From contig NZ_FOSQ01000001.1 in the NCBI RefSeq assembly GCF_900114315.1, positions 1,377,782 through 1,441,781 on the forward strand: a DNA stretch of 64,000 nt. Reading direction: 5' to 3'. Position 1 is the first letter of the stretch. Every line of letters starts with the position of its first letter. Both the position numbers and the translations under genes were made by a program. The DNA is from Falsiroseomonas stagni DSM 19981 (GTDB lineage: Bacteria; Pseudomonadota; Alphaproteobacteria; Acetobacterales; Acetobacteraceae). Positions 41,162 through 50,544 of the stretch are shown here, piece by piece. Under the pieces are notes generated by a model. That model was not told the origin of the DNA. It ran no database searches and saw only the letters and a program-made list of their open reading frames with translations.

Positions 41162-42130
41162 TCAATCCATTCTCACGCCGGCAGTGCGGATCACCCGCGT
41201 CCAGCGTTCGACATCCGTCGCCAGTCGCCGCCCATAGGTCGCGCCATCCGCGCCCGCGGGGGTGAAGCCGAGGTATTCCAGCCGCGCCGCGATGGCGGGT
41301 TCCGTGACACCGGCGGTAAAGGCGCTTTCCAGCACGCGCAGGACCGCATCCGGCGTGCGGACAGGCGCCAGCACGCCCCAGTTGCTCGCGGCCTCGATGC
41401 CCGGCAGGCCCTGCTCGTCGAAGGTCGGCACATCCGGCAGCGCGCGGTTGCGCACATCGCCCGTCACGGCCAGCGCCACGAGCCGCCCGGCATCGACATG
41501 CGGCTTGGCGGCGCTGATGCCGTTGAACATCAGCTTCACATGCCCCGCCACCACGTCATTCGTCGCCGGCCCCGTGCCGCGATAGGGCACATGCGTCAGG
41601 TCGATCCCCGCCTGGATCTTCACCAGTTCCGCCGCCAGGTGGGGGCCGGTGCCGTTGCCGCCGGACGCGTAGCTCAGTTCGCCAGGGCGCGCCTTCGCCA
41701 GCGCGATCAGTTCCTGCACGCTGCGCACGGGGAGCGATGGATGCACGAGCAGCACGGACGATCCCGTGGCCAGCAGGGAGATCGGCGCGAAGTCGCGCAG
41801 CACGTCGAAGGGCAGGCGGGGGTAGAGGCCCGGGATGATGCTGAAGCTGGCATCCGTCATCAGCACGGTGTGGCCGTCCGGCTCCGCCCGCATGACGGCT
41901 TCCGATCCGATGACGCCGCCCGCGCCGGGCCGTGTCTCGATCACCAGATTCTGGCCGAGCGCCCGGTTCACATGTGGCTCGATCAGCCGGGCGAGGTTGT
42001 CCGTGCCACCGCCAGGCGCGAAGGGGATGATCACGCGTACGGGCCGGGCCGGGAAGCCGCCCTGCGCCAGTGCCGGCGACGCCAGCAGCGCCACGCCGCC
42101 GGCGAGGAATCCCCTTCGCTGCATGCTCAT
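41162..42130 (-). CDS. Bug/TctC family tripartite tricarboxylate-type solute receptor (1)
   Basis: 322 residues from ATG 42130, overlapping the upstream M20 stop as ATGA. It has a Tat/Sec-like signal (MQRRGFLAGGVALLASPALA). The core shows PVRVIIPFAPGGGTDNLARL and ETRPGAGGVIGSEAV, which line the ligand site in Bug proteins. HVPYRGTGPATNDVVAGHV is also typical. No TctA/TctB membrane genes are nearby, so it is an orphan receptor. It lies between two hydrolase genes and probably binds the carboxylic or amide acid they process. Confidence 0.92.
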   Translation of the reverse strand: MSMQRRGFLAGGVALLASPALAQGGFPARPVRVIIPFAPGGGTDNLARLIEPHVNRALGQNLVIETRPGAGGVIGSEAVMRAEPDGHTVLMTDASFSIIPGLYPRLPFDVLRDFAPISLLATGSSVLLVHPSLPVRSVQELIALAKARPGELSYASGGNGTGPHLAAELVKIQAGIDLTHVPYRGTGPATNDVVAGHVKLMFNGISAAKPHVDAGRLVALAVTGDVRNRALPDVPTFDEQGLPGIEAASNWGVLAPVRTPDAVLRVLESAFTAGVTEPAIAARLEYLGFTPAGADGATYGRRLATDVERWTRVIRTAGVRMD

Positions 42131-43533
42131 CGCTTCGCCGGCACCCGCCCCTCGCCGATGTCCCACCACACGCCCGCCAGCAGGCCGAGCCCTTCGCGCA
42201 GCAGCGGCGCCAACGCGTGCTCATCCGGCCCGTGCTGGTTGCAGCCGGCATAGCTGTTCGGAATCCAGATCACCGGCGTGCCCAGCTCCTCAAGGAACAT
42301 GTCGGAGGGATTGGAGCCCGAGGAGTTGGGGACGATGTTCGGCGCACGGTTCGTGGTGCGCGCCATGGACCCCGCCACCATGCCGACCCAGGGATCATCC
42401 GGATCGGTGCGGGAAGCGCCGAACATGTCGCGCTCCATCACGGGGATGATCTCGACCTCCGGAAAACCCTTCGCATCCAGGTGGCGCCGCAGCGCGGGGA
42501 CGATGCTGTCGCCCGGCACGTCTGCGCAGTGCCGCACCTGCAGCCGGGCCCGCGCCTCCCCCTGCACCGCATTGGTGGGCGCGTCGGGGTGGCCGGTGAT
42601 CTGCGCCAGCACGATCACGCTGGTCCAGCCGAAGATTTTTTCGGCTTTTGTCAGCCCGGGCTCGCCCCAGTTCGCATCGCCCTGCGGCAGGCCGGGGATA
42701 TCCTCGAACACCAATTCGCCGATGGCACGCTTCACCGCGGGCGGGATTGCGGCCGGCGTCCAGCCCTCCACCAGGATGCGGCCCTGGCGGTCCGTGATGC
42801 TGGCCAGCGCATGCGCCAGCACCAGGCCGGGGTCCGTCAGCACCCCGCCCCAATGGCCTGAATGATGCGCATGGTCGCGCAGGCGCACCAGCAGGTCGAA
42901 GGCCACGCCGCCACGCGCGCCGAGCTTTATCTCCGGCATGAAGGTGGTCTGCCGCGGCCCGTCCAGGCCGATGAACACATCCGCCGCCAGCCGATCCTTC
43001 TCCGCCTGCAACAGGCCGCGCAGCCCGGGCGAGCCCTGTTCCTCGCCGGTCTCCACCAGCACCTTGGCGTTGAAGCCGAGCCTGCCGCCACGCTCCGCCA
43101 TCACGGCGCGCAGCGCCTCGATCGCGATCAGGTGCTGGCCCTTGTTGTCGACCGTGCCGCGCCCGTACCATTTGTCGCCGCGCACCGTGACCTCCCACGG
43201 ATCCATGCCGTCGGACCACTTGCCCTTCAGCCCGCGCACCACGTCGCCATGGCCGTAGACGAGCACCGTCGGCAGGGACGGATCCTCGATGCGCGTCGCA
43301 ACGAAGACCGGGCCGCGGCCCTGCTTCGGATTGTCGAGGACAACCTGGTCGAACGCCATGTCGCGCATCAGCGCGGGCAGCGTTTCCGTGCAGTAGCGGC
43401 GCAGCGCGGGCTCGCTGTCCGGCAACTGGCTTTCCGTCGGCACCGCGACGAGCGCACGCAGGCGTTCGAGGTATGTCCCCTCATCAAAGCAGCGTTCCGC
43501 CCGCGCGATCGCACCCGCCCGCGTCCCTGCCAT
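42127..43533 (-). CDS. M20 family metallopeptidase/amidohydrolase
   Basis: 468 residues from ATG 43533 with AAGGGG upstream. Metal motifs are VYGHGDVV (His-x-Asp), GTVDNKGQH (bridging Asp) and VETGEEQGS (the Glu pair, including the general base). The lid domain is large (about 200-370), and CNQHGPDEH near residue 450 gives the last metal His. It resembles dipeptidase/ArgE-type hydrolases. It is the first gene of the minus operon M20-Bug-M28-SDR-AbgB. Confidence 0.9.
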   Translation of the reverse strand: MAGTRAGAIARAERCFDEGTYLERLRALVAVPTESQLPDSEPALRRYCTETLPALMRDMAFDQVVLDNPKQGRGPVFVATRIEDPSLPTVLVYGHGDVVRGLKGKWSDGMDPWEVTVRGDKWYGRGTVDNKGQHLIAIEALRAVMAERGGRLGFNAKVLVETGEEQGSPGLRGLLQAEKDRLAADVFIGLDGPRQTTFMPEIKLGARGGVAFDLLVRLRDHAHHSGHWGGVLTDPGLVLAHALASITDRQGRILVEGWTPAAIPPAVKRAIGELVFEDIPGLPQGDANWGEPGLTKAEKIFGWTSVIVLAQITGHPDAPTNAVQGEARARLQVRHCADVPGDSIVPALRRHLDAKGFPEVEIIPVMERDMFGASRTDPDDPWVGMVAGSMARTTNRAPNIVPNSSGSNPSDMFLEELGTPVIWIPNSYAGCNQHGPDEHALAPLLREGLGLLAGVWWDIGEGRVPAKR

Positions 43534-43613
43534 GGAGACATTCCCCTTCCTTGCAGCGGAGATGCTGGCACGCATCCGGGGGCGGCGGGAAGCCGTTCAC
43601 CCCTTGCCGTCTT

Positions 43614-43629
43614 CGCAAAGCAGGCGCCA
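43614..43629 (-). promoter_or_regulatory. Possible sigma-54 promoter TGGCGCCTGCTTTGCG
   Basis: Minus-strand -24/-12-like element (TGGCGC, then TTGC with correct spacing) 81 bp upstream of the M20 gene. Two core bases and the last base differ from consensus, so it is weaker than the other sites. Confidence 0.35.
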
Positions 43630-43656
43630 CCCTGGCGCATCGCGGAGGCAGCACCC

Positions 43657-45015
43657 ATGGACAACCCCGGCACCACCCAGCGCATCGCCGACTGGATCGC
43701 GACCGTCCCGCGCCCCAGGATCGCCCGCGCCGCGCCCCTGGCGATCGAAGGCATGCGCGATGCCATCGGCGTGATCCTTGCCGGCGCGGCGGAGCCGGTG
43801 CCGCGGAAGGTCTTCGCGGCCGTCTCCCGCTGGGGTTCCGGCCCCGCGCGCATCATCGGGCACGATGGCGCGCTCGCGGCCCCCTGGGCCGCGCTGGTGA
43901 ATGGCGCGAGCGCGCATGTGCTGGACTACGACGATACCTTCGCGCCGCTCAGCGGCCACGCCACCGCGGTGCTCGTTCCCGCCATCCTCGCGCTGGGCGA
44001 GGAGCGCAACGCCAGCGGGCCCGACCTGCTGGACGCGCTGGTGGTGGGGCTGGAGGTGATGGCCTGCATCGGCCGCGGCGTGAACCCGAGGCACTACGCG
44101 CTGGGCTGGCACGCCACCTCCACCATCGGCGCCATCGGTGCGGCGGCTGCCTGTGCGCGGTTGATGAACCTCGATGCGACACAGGCCCGGGATGCGCTCA
44201 GCCTCGGCGTCAGCATGGCGGCGGGCACGCGCATGCAACTGGGCGCGGAAGCGAAGTCCATCCATGCCGGCTTCGCCGCCAAGGACGGAATCCTGGCCGC
44301 CACGCTGGCGGAAGCTGGCGCCGGTGGCGCGGCGGAGGCGCTGGAAGGCCGCTGGCGCTTCGTCGATCTCTATGCCGGCCGCCCCGCCCCCGAAGGCGCC
44401 ATGCTGCCGCCTGGGGAGAACGAGCCGCTCGCGATCGAGAGCATCGGCATCGCCTACAAGGCCTATCCCACCTGCGCCGCCACGCATCTGTCGCTCGATG
44501 CGCTGCTGTCCTTGCGTGAAGGCGCCGGCATCACCCCGGACAGGATCGCGGCCATCGAGACCGACCTCCCGCTGGTGCTGTCGCGCAACCTGATGCATCC
44601 GCGCCCGACCACCGGGATGGAGGCGCGCTTCAGCATGGAATACTGCCTGGCCGCCGCTGCCACCCAGGGGGCGCTGACGCTGTCGGATTTCGAAGGGGAT
44701 GCGATCCACCGCGATGCCATCCGCGCCCTCATGCCCCGCATCACCATGCGTGGCGTGCCGGAGCCCGAGGATGCACCGCCGCCACCGACCACCGTGACCC
44801 TGCGGCTGACGGACGGCACGACGCTGACGGAGATGCGCACCGAGCGCCGCGGATCGCGCGGCAACCCGATGCGCGAGGCCGATCACGACGCCAAGTTCCG
44901 CGACTGCGCCGGGCATGTGCTGGATGCCGCCGGCGTGGCGCGTGCCCTGGCGGCGATCCACGGCCTGGCCACCGGCGGCGATGCCGCGTCGCTGGTCGAT
45001 ACGCTGGTCCCGTAG
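43657..45015 (+). CDS. MmgE/PrpD family protein (copy 3)
   Basis: 452 residues from ATG 43657 with GGAGG upstream. Family segments are GMRDAIGVILAGAAEP, HVLDYDDTFAPLSGHATAV and GWHATSTIGAIGAAAAC. It differs from copies 1 and 2. It is divergent from the M20 operon and ends two bases before the convergent flavin enzyme gene. Its neighbours are hydrolases rather than CoA enzymes, so its substrate may differ from that of region 1. The reaction is unknown. Confidence 0.88.
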   Translation: MDNPGTTQRIADWIATVPRPRIARAAPLAIEGMRDAIGVILAGAAEPVPRKVFAAVSRWGSGPARIIGHDGALAAPWAALVNGASAHVLDYDDTFAPLSGHATAVLVPAILALGEERNASGPDLLDALVVGLEVMACIGRGVNPRHYALGWHATSTIGAIGAAAACARLMNLDATQARDALSLGVSMAAGTRMQLGAEAKSIHAGFAAKDGILAATLAEAGAGGAAEALEGRWRFVDLYAGRPAPEGAMLPPGENEPLAIESIGIAYKAYPTCAATHLSLDALLSLREGAGITPDRIAAIETDLPLVLSRNLMHPRPTTGMEARFSMEYCLAAAATQGALTLSDFEGDAIHRDAIRALMPRITMRGVPEPEDAPPPPTTVTLRLTDGTTLTEMRTERRGSRGNPMREADHDAKFRDCAGHVLDAAGVARALAAIHGLATGGDAASLVDTLVP

Positions 45016-45017
45016 CG

Positions 45018-46451
45018 CTATTCCGCGGCAATCCGCGCGGGATCCAGTTCCACTTGCTTCACGTCATAGGCGCGCAGCGTGGCGTAGAAGGCCGGCAGGT
45101 CGCTTTCGAACAGCCCGCGCGTGACCCCCGCCGCAAGCCGCGGCACCGCCATGCCCATGGCGTTGATCGAGGCGCCGGCGGGGCCGAAGGACATGGTGGT
45201 GCCGATGCCGAAGAGGTGGATGTCCCTGATCCACGGCGCCTGCCCTGCTTCCCGCTCGACGAAACTGTAGTCGGGCGCGAGATAGGGGAATTCGCCGAGT
45301 CGCGTATTCGCCTCCTCCGCCGGCGGCGTGTAGCGGTCCTGCCAGCGCGCGATGGCATCCGCGAAGCCCGCAAGGCAGGGGACGCGCGCGGGGTCCATCT
45401 TCACGCCGGTGCCGCAGATCAGGAAATCCGCGCCGAATTCCCCGCGCTCGGTCGCGATGATGGTGCGCCCATCCGCGCCGACCCGCGCATCGGTCCAGGG
45501 CCGGCCGACATGCATGGTGAAATGCGGGAAACGCGTGACGCGTGCATAGGTATCGGGCGGAAAACCCTCCCGCAGCCCCAGCACATGGCTCATGAAGCGC
45601 CAGCGCCATTCATCCGGCATCTCGTGGAGGTGGCGCATGAAGCCCGCGAAGGTCAGCCAGCGATAGGGCTGCACCACCATCGGCTCCGCCCGCCGGCAGA
45701 ACAGGTGCACCGCGCTGGCGCCGGCCTCCAGCGCCATCGCCGCATTGTCGAAGGCGGAGGCGCCGGCGCCGAGCACGGCAACGACCTTGCCCCGCAGCGC
45801 GGCGAAGTCGATGGGGTCGGCCGCATGGGCACGCAGATGCGCGGGCAAGGCGGTGACGAAGTCCGGCATCCACCAGAAGCCCGCATCCTCCTGCCCCGTT
45901 GCCAGCACCACCTTGCGCGCGAGCATCGGCCCGGTACTGGTTTCCACGCGCAGGCAGGGCAGCCCGTCATCCGTCCGCGCCGGCGTGATGCGCCCGGCCT
46001 CCACGCCGTTGCGCACCGGCACGCCCACCACGCGCCGCAGCCACAGCAGGTAGTCGTTCCAGTATTCCTTGGGGATGTAGCGCAGCGCGTCCCAGGACGC
46101 GCGGCCGTAGCGTGCCTCATGCCACGCCTGGTAGGTGAGGGAGGGAACGCCGAGATCCGGCCCGCTCTGGTCCTTCCAGGAACGGAGATTGTGCATGCGG
46201 CCGTAGGTCAGCCACGGTCCTTCCCGCCCTTCCGCGGCGCGGTCGATGACGAGGAGGTTGCGGACCTTGTCGCGCATCAGCGCGAAGGCCGTCACGACGC
46301 CGCATTGGCCCCCGCCCACCACCAGCACGTCCAGCACGGGGGCGCCATCGCAGGTCCTGGGTTGCAGCCAGGGCATGCGCGGATGCGCGATCAGGTCGAG
46401 GTCGCGCTGCACATCGGCTTCCAATTCGGCCAGCGTGCGGGGTGCGGGCAA
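45018..46451 (-). CDS. FAD/NAD(P)-binding protein, flavin-containing monooxygenase-like (CzcO type)
   Basis: 477 residues from TTG 46451, the first possible start after an in-frame stop. FAD motif VLVVGGGQCGVV (about 42-53), second Rossmann VAVLGAGASAFDNAA (about 222-236) for NADPH, and GTGVKMDP near the C terminus. The order fits Baeyer-Villiger/N-hydroxylating flavoproteins. It is divergent from TRAP system 2. Oxygenation of an imported compound is possible; the substrate is not known. Confidence 0.82.
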   Translation of the reverse strand: MPAPRTLAELEADVQRDLDLIAHPRMPWLQPRTCDGAPVLDVLVVGGGQCGVVTAFALMRDKVRNLLVIDRAAEGREGPWLTYGRMHNLRSWKDQSGPDLGVPSLTYQAWHEARYGRASWDALRYIPKEYWNDYLLWLRRVVGVPVRNGVEAGRITPARTDDGLPCLRVETSTGPMLARKVVLATGQEDAGFWWMPDFVTALPAHLRAHAADPIDFAALRGKVVAVLGAGASAFDNAAMALEAGASAVHLFCRRAEPMVVQPYRWLTFAGFMRHLHEMPDEWRWRFMSHVLGLREGFPPDTYARVTRFPHFTMHVGRPWTDARVGADGRTIIATERGEFGADFLICGTGVKMDPARVPCLAGFADAIARWQDRYTPPAEEANTRLGEFPYLAPDYSFVEREAGQAPWIRDIHLFGIGTTMSFGPAGASINAMGMAVPRLAAGVTRGLFESDLPAFYATLRAYDVKQVELDPARIAAE

Positions 46452-46565
46452 GGCGGTGTCTCCGGACTGGGGCCTTGAAGAGGTGGGAGGATTCCACGGC
46501 GACGCCAGACCGCGCCAGACGCCTTGTCATCGTTAGGATCGTCTACGCCGCCTGATGATCACGTT

Positions 46566-46582
46566 TGCAGCGTATACGTGCA
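46566..46582. promoter_or_regulatory. Imperfect palindrome around CGTATACG upstream of TRAP system 2
   Basis: An 8-bp palindrome CGTATACG is flanked by TGCA on both sides (one base further on the left). It lies in the 255-bp region between the divergent flavin enzyme and DctP genes. It could be an operator for a regulator outside the window. Confidence 0.3.
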
Positions 46583-46706
46583 GTCCGTGCTGACGCCTGT
46601 CGCAATCGCGCGCGAAGTCATTCCGCCCGGCGCGCTTCGGCGCTTGCCATGCGGCCTCCCTTATTGCCACGCTCCCTTCGCAAGCGAGAGGCGGGGAGAG
46701 TCTTCG

Positions 46707-47747
46707 ATGAAGCGACGTGACCTGATGGGCGCCGGCCTCGCGATCGGGCTGGCGGCACCGGCAACCCTGCGTGCGCAGGCGGCGCAGTTCACCTTTCGCC
46801 TGCATTCCTTCTCCTCGCCGACGGCGCTGGACCATACGATGCACCTCGATCCCTGGGCCGAGAAGGTGGCGCGGGAGTCCAACGGCCGCATCAAGATCGA
46901 TGTCTTCCCGGCCATGCAACTCGGCGGTCAGCCGCGCGACCTGGTGCAGCAGTTGGAAGACGGCGTCGTCGACATCATCTGGACGGTGCCGGGCTTCACC
47001 CCGGGTCGCTTCATGGGGACGGAGGGGCTGGAGCTTCCCTTCCTCAACACCGGCCTCAGCGCCACCGAAAGCCCGGCCGCGATGGAGTTCATCGCCAAGC
47101 ACCTGGCGGATACGGAATATCGCGGCATCAAGATCATCGCCGTGCATTCCACGGACCGTGCGCTGATCCATACCTCCCGCAAGCCGATCCGCACGCTGGA
47201 GGATTTTCGCGGCCTCAAGCTGCGCGTCGCCGGCCGCTTCATCGGGGAGGCCGTGACGGCACTCGGCGCCACCCCGGTCGGCATCCCGCTCGGCGGCGTT
47301 TATGAGGCGACGGCGCGCAACCAGGTGGATGGCTTCCTGATCAACTGGGCGATCACCCAGCCCTTCCGGCTCTATGAGGTCGCGAAGTTCCACAGCGAAC
47401 CGCCGGGAGTCGGGCTGTTCCAGGGCATGATCCTGACGCTGATGAATGGCCGCAGCTACAACCGCCTGCCGGCCGACCTCAAGGCCGTGATCGACGCCAA
47501 TTCCGGCCCCGCCCTCGCCGCCAATCGCGGCGCGATCTGGGACAGCCAGACCAAGCCCGCCATCGATGCCACCATCGCCGCGGGGAACGTGATCATCGCC
47601 ATCGGGCCGCAGGAGAAGGCGCGCTGGCAGGCCGCCGTCGCGCCGGCCTATGACGCCTGGATCGCGGAGATGAACCGCCGCGGCCGCAACGGCCGCGCGA
47701 TGTTCGACGACATCCTGGCCATCACCGCCCGGCACGGCCGCGCGTGA
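46707..47747 (+). CDS. TRAP transporter solute-binding protein (DctP-like), system 2
   Basis: 346 residues from ATG 46707 with GGGGAGAG upstream. The signal peptide runs to about residue 25 (KRRDLMGAGLAIGLA, then LRAQAA). The DctP pattern is present: DPWAEKVARESNGRIKIDVFP in parts, LEDFRGLKLRVAGRF with the likely carboxylate-binding Arg, and QVDGFLINWA. It forms a full set with DctQ and DctM downstream, coupled by overlaps. The ligand is unknown and the protein is distinct from system 1. Confidence 0.92.
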   Translation: MKRRDLMGAGLAIGLAAPATLRAQAAQFTFRLHSFSSPTALDHTMHLDPWAEKVARESNGRIKIDVFPAMQLGGQPRDLVQQLEDGVVDIIWTVPGFTPGRFMGTEGLELPFLNTGLSATESPAAMEFIAKHLADTEYRGIKIIAVHSTDRALIHTSRKPIRTLEDFRGLKLRVAGRFIGEAVTALGATPVGIPLGGVYEATARNQVDGFLINWAITQPFRLYEVAKFHSEPPGVGLFQGMILTLMNGRSYNRLPADLKAVIDANSGPALAANRGAIWDSQTKPAIDATIAAGNVIIAIGPQEKARWQAAVAPAYDAWIAEMNRRGRNGRAMFDDILAITARHGRA

Positions 47748-48238
47748 CCCTGGCCTCGGCACGCGGGGCGCTGACGCGGCTCGCGACCCTTTTCGCGCTG
47801 GTGGGCGGCGGATTGCTGATGCTGGCGGTCTGCGTCACGACCGCTTCCGTCATCCGCGGCGCCTTCGGCCGCCCGATCCTGGGCGATAGCGAGATCGTGG
47901 AACTCGCCCTCGGCGTCGCCGTCGTCTTCTGCATGCCACTCTGTGAGATGAAGGGTGCGCATGTGCTGGTGGACTTCTTCACGCAGAAGCTGCCGAAGCG
48001 CGGCATCGCGGGGCTTGATGCCGTGATGCGCGCCGTGGCGGCGCTGGTCGTCGCCATCCTGGCCTGGCGGCTCGCGATCGGCGGCTACAACCAGTGGGAC
48101 CGCGAACGCGAATCCATGTTTCTCCAGCTGCCCTTCTGGTGGGGCTATGCGGCGGCCGCCATCGGCATGGTGGCATGGAGCCTCTGCGCCGCCTTCGTGG
48201 CGCTGGAGAGCTTCGTGCGGATGCGGCGGCCGGCATGA
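47744..48238 (+). CDS. TRAP transporter small permease subunit (DctQ-like), system 2
   Basis: 164 residues from GTG 47744, overlapping the DctP stop (GTGA). It has four membrane segments and the motif GDSEIVELALGVAVVFCMPLCEMKGAHVLVD, read here in parts, typical of DctQ. It pairs with DctM in the inner membrane. Confidence 0.9.
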   Translation: MTLASARGALTRLATLFALVGGGLLMLAVCVTTASVIRGAFGRPILGDSEIVELALGVAVVFCMPLCEMKGAHVLVDFFTQKLPKRGIAGLDAVMRAVAALVVAILAWRLAIGGYNQWDRERESMFLQLPFWWGYAAAAIGMVAWSLCAAFVALESFVRMRRPA

Positions 48239-49551
48239 GCAACCTCACCATCGGTCTCCTCATGTTCGGCGGCGCCCTCCTCCTCATCGGGCTGCGCATG
48301 CCGGTCGGCGTCGCGATGCTGCTTGTCGGTGGCTTGGGCTATGCCGGCATATCCGGCTGGGATCGGCTGTTCGCCACGCTGAACACCATGACCTTCAGCC
48401 GCTTCTCCTCCTACACGCTTTCCGTCATTCCGCTGTTCCTGCTGATGGGGGATTTCGCGACCAAGGGCGGCATGAACCGCGCGCTGTTCCGCTGCGCGCG
48501 TGCCTGGATGGGGCATTGGCGGGGCGGGCTCGCGGTGGCCAGCATCGGCGGCTGCGCGGCCTTCGGCGCCATCTGCGGCTCCTCCCTCGCCACCGCGGCC
48601 ACCATGTCCCAGGTCGCGCTGCCGGAGATGCGGCGGCATGGCTATTCGCCGGCGCTGGCGACCGGCACGCTGGCCGCGGGCGGCACGCTCGGCATCCTCA
48701 TCCCGCCCAGCGTCATCCTCGTGATCTACGCCATCTACACGGAGATGAGCATCGGGCAGCTCTTCATCGCGGCCGTCATCCCGGGCCTCATCGCCACGGC
48801 GGGCTACATGCTGGTGGTGAACATCTACACGCGGATGCACCCGGAATCCGCGCCCCCGGCCGCGCGCCTGCCCTTCGGCGAACGCCTGCGCGCCACGGGC
48901 GAGGTCTGGCCTGTGGTGCTGGTCTTCCTGATCGTCGTCACCGGCATCTATGATGGCTGGTTCAGCGCGACGGAAGGAGCGGCGATCGGCGCGGCCGCCA
49001 CCTGCATCCTTGCCGTCCTGCTCGGCGGCATGCGCTGGCAGGGGCTGAAGGAAAGCCTGCTCTCCACCGCGGAAACCACCGGCCTCATCTTCATCGTGCT
49101 GCTCGGCGCGGAACTGTTCAGCGCAGGCCTCGCCCTGTCGCACCTGCCGTCGGAGGTCTCCTCCTTCGTCGCGGGGCTGCCTGTCTCCCCCACCGTGATC
49201 CTGTTCGCGATCCTCATCGTCTACTTCATCCTCGGCTGCTTCATGGAAAGCATGGCGATGGTGCTGCTGACGCTGCCCATCTTCGTGCCGCTGATGCTCG
49301 GCCTGGATTTCGGCCTGGACAGGACGCAGACCCTCGTCTGGTTCGGCATCCTGGTGCTGATGAGCGTGGAGGTCGGCATGATATCGCCACCCTTCGGGAT
49401 GAACCTCTTCGTCATCAACGCCATGGCGAAGGATGTCCCGATGGGGGAGACCTATCGCGGCGTGATGGGCTTCGTGGTCTCCGATGCGATCCGCATCGCG
49501 ATCCTGGCGCTGCTGCCGGCCCTCTCGCTCTGGCTGCCCGGACTCTGGTAA
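48235..49551 (+). CDS. TRAP transporter large permease subunit (DctM-like), system 2
   Basis: 438 residues, about 12 membrane segments. Conserved stretches are VIPLFLLMGDFATKGG, FGAICGSSLATAATM, TLGILIPPSVILVIYA and GMISPPFGMNLFVINAMA. The start overlaps the DctQ stop as ATGA. It forms the ion-coupled channel of system 2. Confidence 0.94.
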   Translation: MSNLTIGLLMFGGALLLIGLRMPVGVAMLLVGGLGYAGISGWDRLFATLNTMTFSRFSSYTLSVIPLFLLMGDFATKGGMNRALFRCARAWMGHWRGGLAVASIGGCAAFGAICGSSLATAATMSQVALPEMRRHGYSPALATGTLAAGGTLGILIPPSVILVIYAIYTEMSIGQLFIAAVIPGLIATAGYMLVVNIYTRMHPESAPPAARLPFGERLRATGEVWPVVLVFLIVVTGIYDGWFSATEGAAIGAAATCILAVLLGGMRWQGLKESLLSTAETTGLIFIVLLGAELFSAGLALSHLPSEVSSFVAGLPVSPTVILFAILIVYFILGCFMESMAMVLLTLPIFVPLMLGLDFGLDRTQTLVWFGILVLMSVEVGMISPPFGMNLFVINAMAKDVPMGETYRGVMGFVVSDAIRIAILALLPALSLWLPGLW

Positions 49552-49584
49552 CAACACTCAGGCAAGAACAGGGACAAGAACGCT

Positions 49585-50544
49585 ATGCGCAGAGCCTTCA
49601 CCAGTGCCCTCCTCGCGGCCGCGCTGCTGCTGCCCACGGCGGCCGTGGCGCAGCCCTATCCGAACCGTCCCGTGCGGATCGTCGTGCCCTTCCCGCCGGG
49701 TGGTGGATCGGACAGCCAGACCCGCGCCTTCGGCGACGCGATGGCCGCGCAGCTCGGCCAGCGCGTGATCGTGGACAACCGTCCCGGGGCGGGCGGCAAC
49801 CTCGGCACCGACGTCGTCGCCAAGGCACCGGCGGATGGCTACACGCTGCTGACCGGCGGCCCCAACATCATCAACACGCGCTACCTGATCCGCGACACGC
49901 CATACCAGTGGGAAAGGGATCTTGAGCCGCTGGGCATGATGTTCTCCAGCGTGAATGTCCTTGTCGTCCATCCCTCCCTGCCCGTGCGCACGGTGCCTGA
50001 ATTCATCGCCTATGCCCGCGCCAATCCCGGCCGGCTCAACTTCGCCTCCGCCGGCGCGGGCGGCTCCATCCACCTGTCCGGCGAGATGTTCATGAAGATG
50101 ACGGGGACGCAGATGGTGCACGTCCCCTATCGCGGCGATGCCCTGGCGCGGGCGGACCTGACGAACGGCGCGGTGCAGCTGATGTTCAACACCATCGCGA
50201 CTTCCATCGAACCGATCCGCGCCGGCCATTGGCGCGGCATCGCGACCACCGGCGGCACCCGGGCCGCGGCGCTGCCGGAATTGCCGACCATCGCGGAAGC
50301 CGGGCTGCCCGACTACCTGGTGCTGAGCTGGATGGGTCTCTTTGCCCCGAAGGGCGTGCCCGATCCCGTCGTGGCGCGGCTGCGCCAGGCCTTCGACGCT
50401 GTCTTCGCCGATGCCACCAACCGCGCGGCCTTCGAACGCCTGGGCGTCGATGTCACGCCGAGTTCGGCGGCGGACCACTTGGCCTTCATGCGGGCGCAGG
50501 AAGCGACCTGGGCCCCGATCCTGCGCACGATCGAGCCGCAATGA
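49585..50544 (+). CDS. Bug/TctC family solute receptor (2)
   Basis: 319 residues. The signal peptide is RRAFTSALLAAALLLPTAAVAQ. The ligand site segments PVRIVVPFPPGGGSDSQTRAF and DNRPGAGGNLGTDVVAKAPADG are present in family form, as is HVPYRGDALARADL. No TctAB pair is nearby. It starts 33 bp after DctM 2 and is coupled to the family 5 binding-like gene downstream. Confidence 0.92.
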   Translation: MRRAFTSALLAAALLLPTAAVAQPYPNRPVRIVVPFPPGGGSDSQTRAFGDAMAAQLGQRVIVDNRPGAGGNLGTDVVAKAPADGYTLLTGGPNIINTRYLIRDTPYQWERDLEPLGMMFSSVNVLVVHPSLPVRTVPEFIAYARANPGRLNFASAGAGGSIHLSGEMFMKMTGTQMVHVPYRGDALARADLTNGAVQLMFNTIATSIEPIRAGHWRGIATTGGTRAAALPELPTIAEAGLPDYLVLSWMGLFAPKGVPDPVVARLRQAFDAVFADATNRAAFERLGVDVTPSSAADHLAFMRAQEATWAPILRTIEPQ

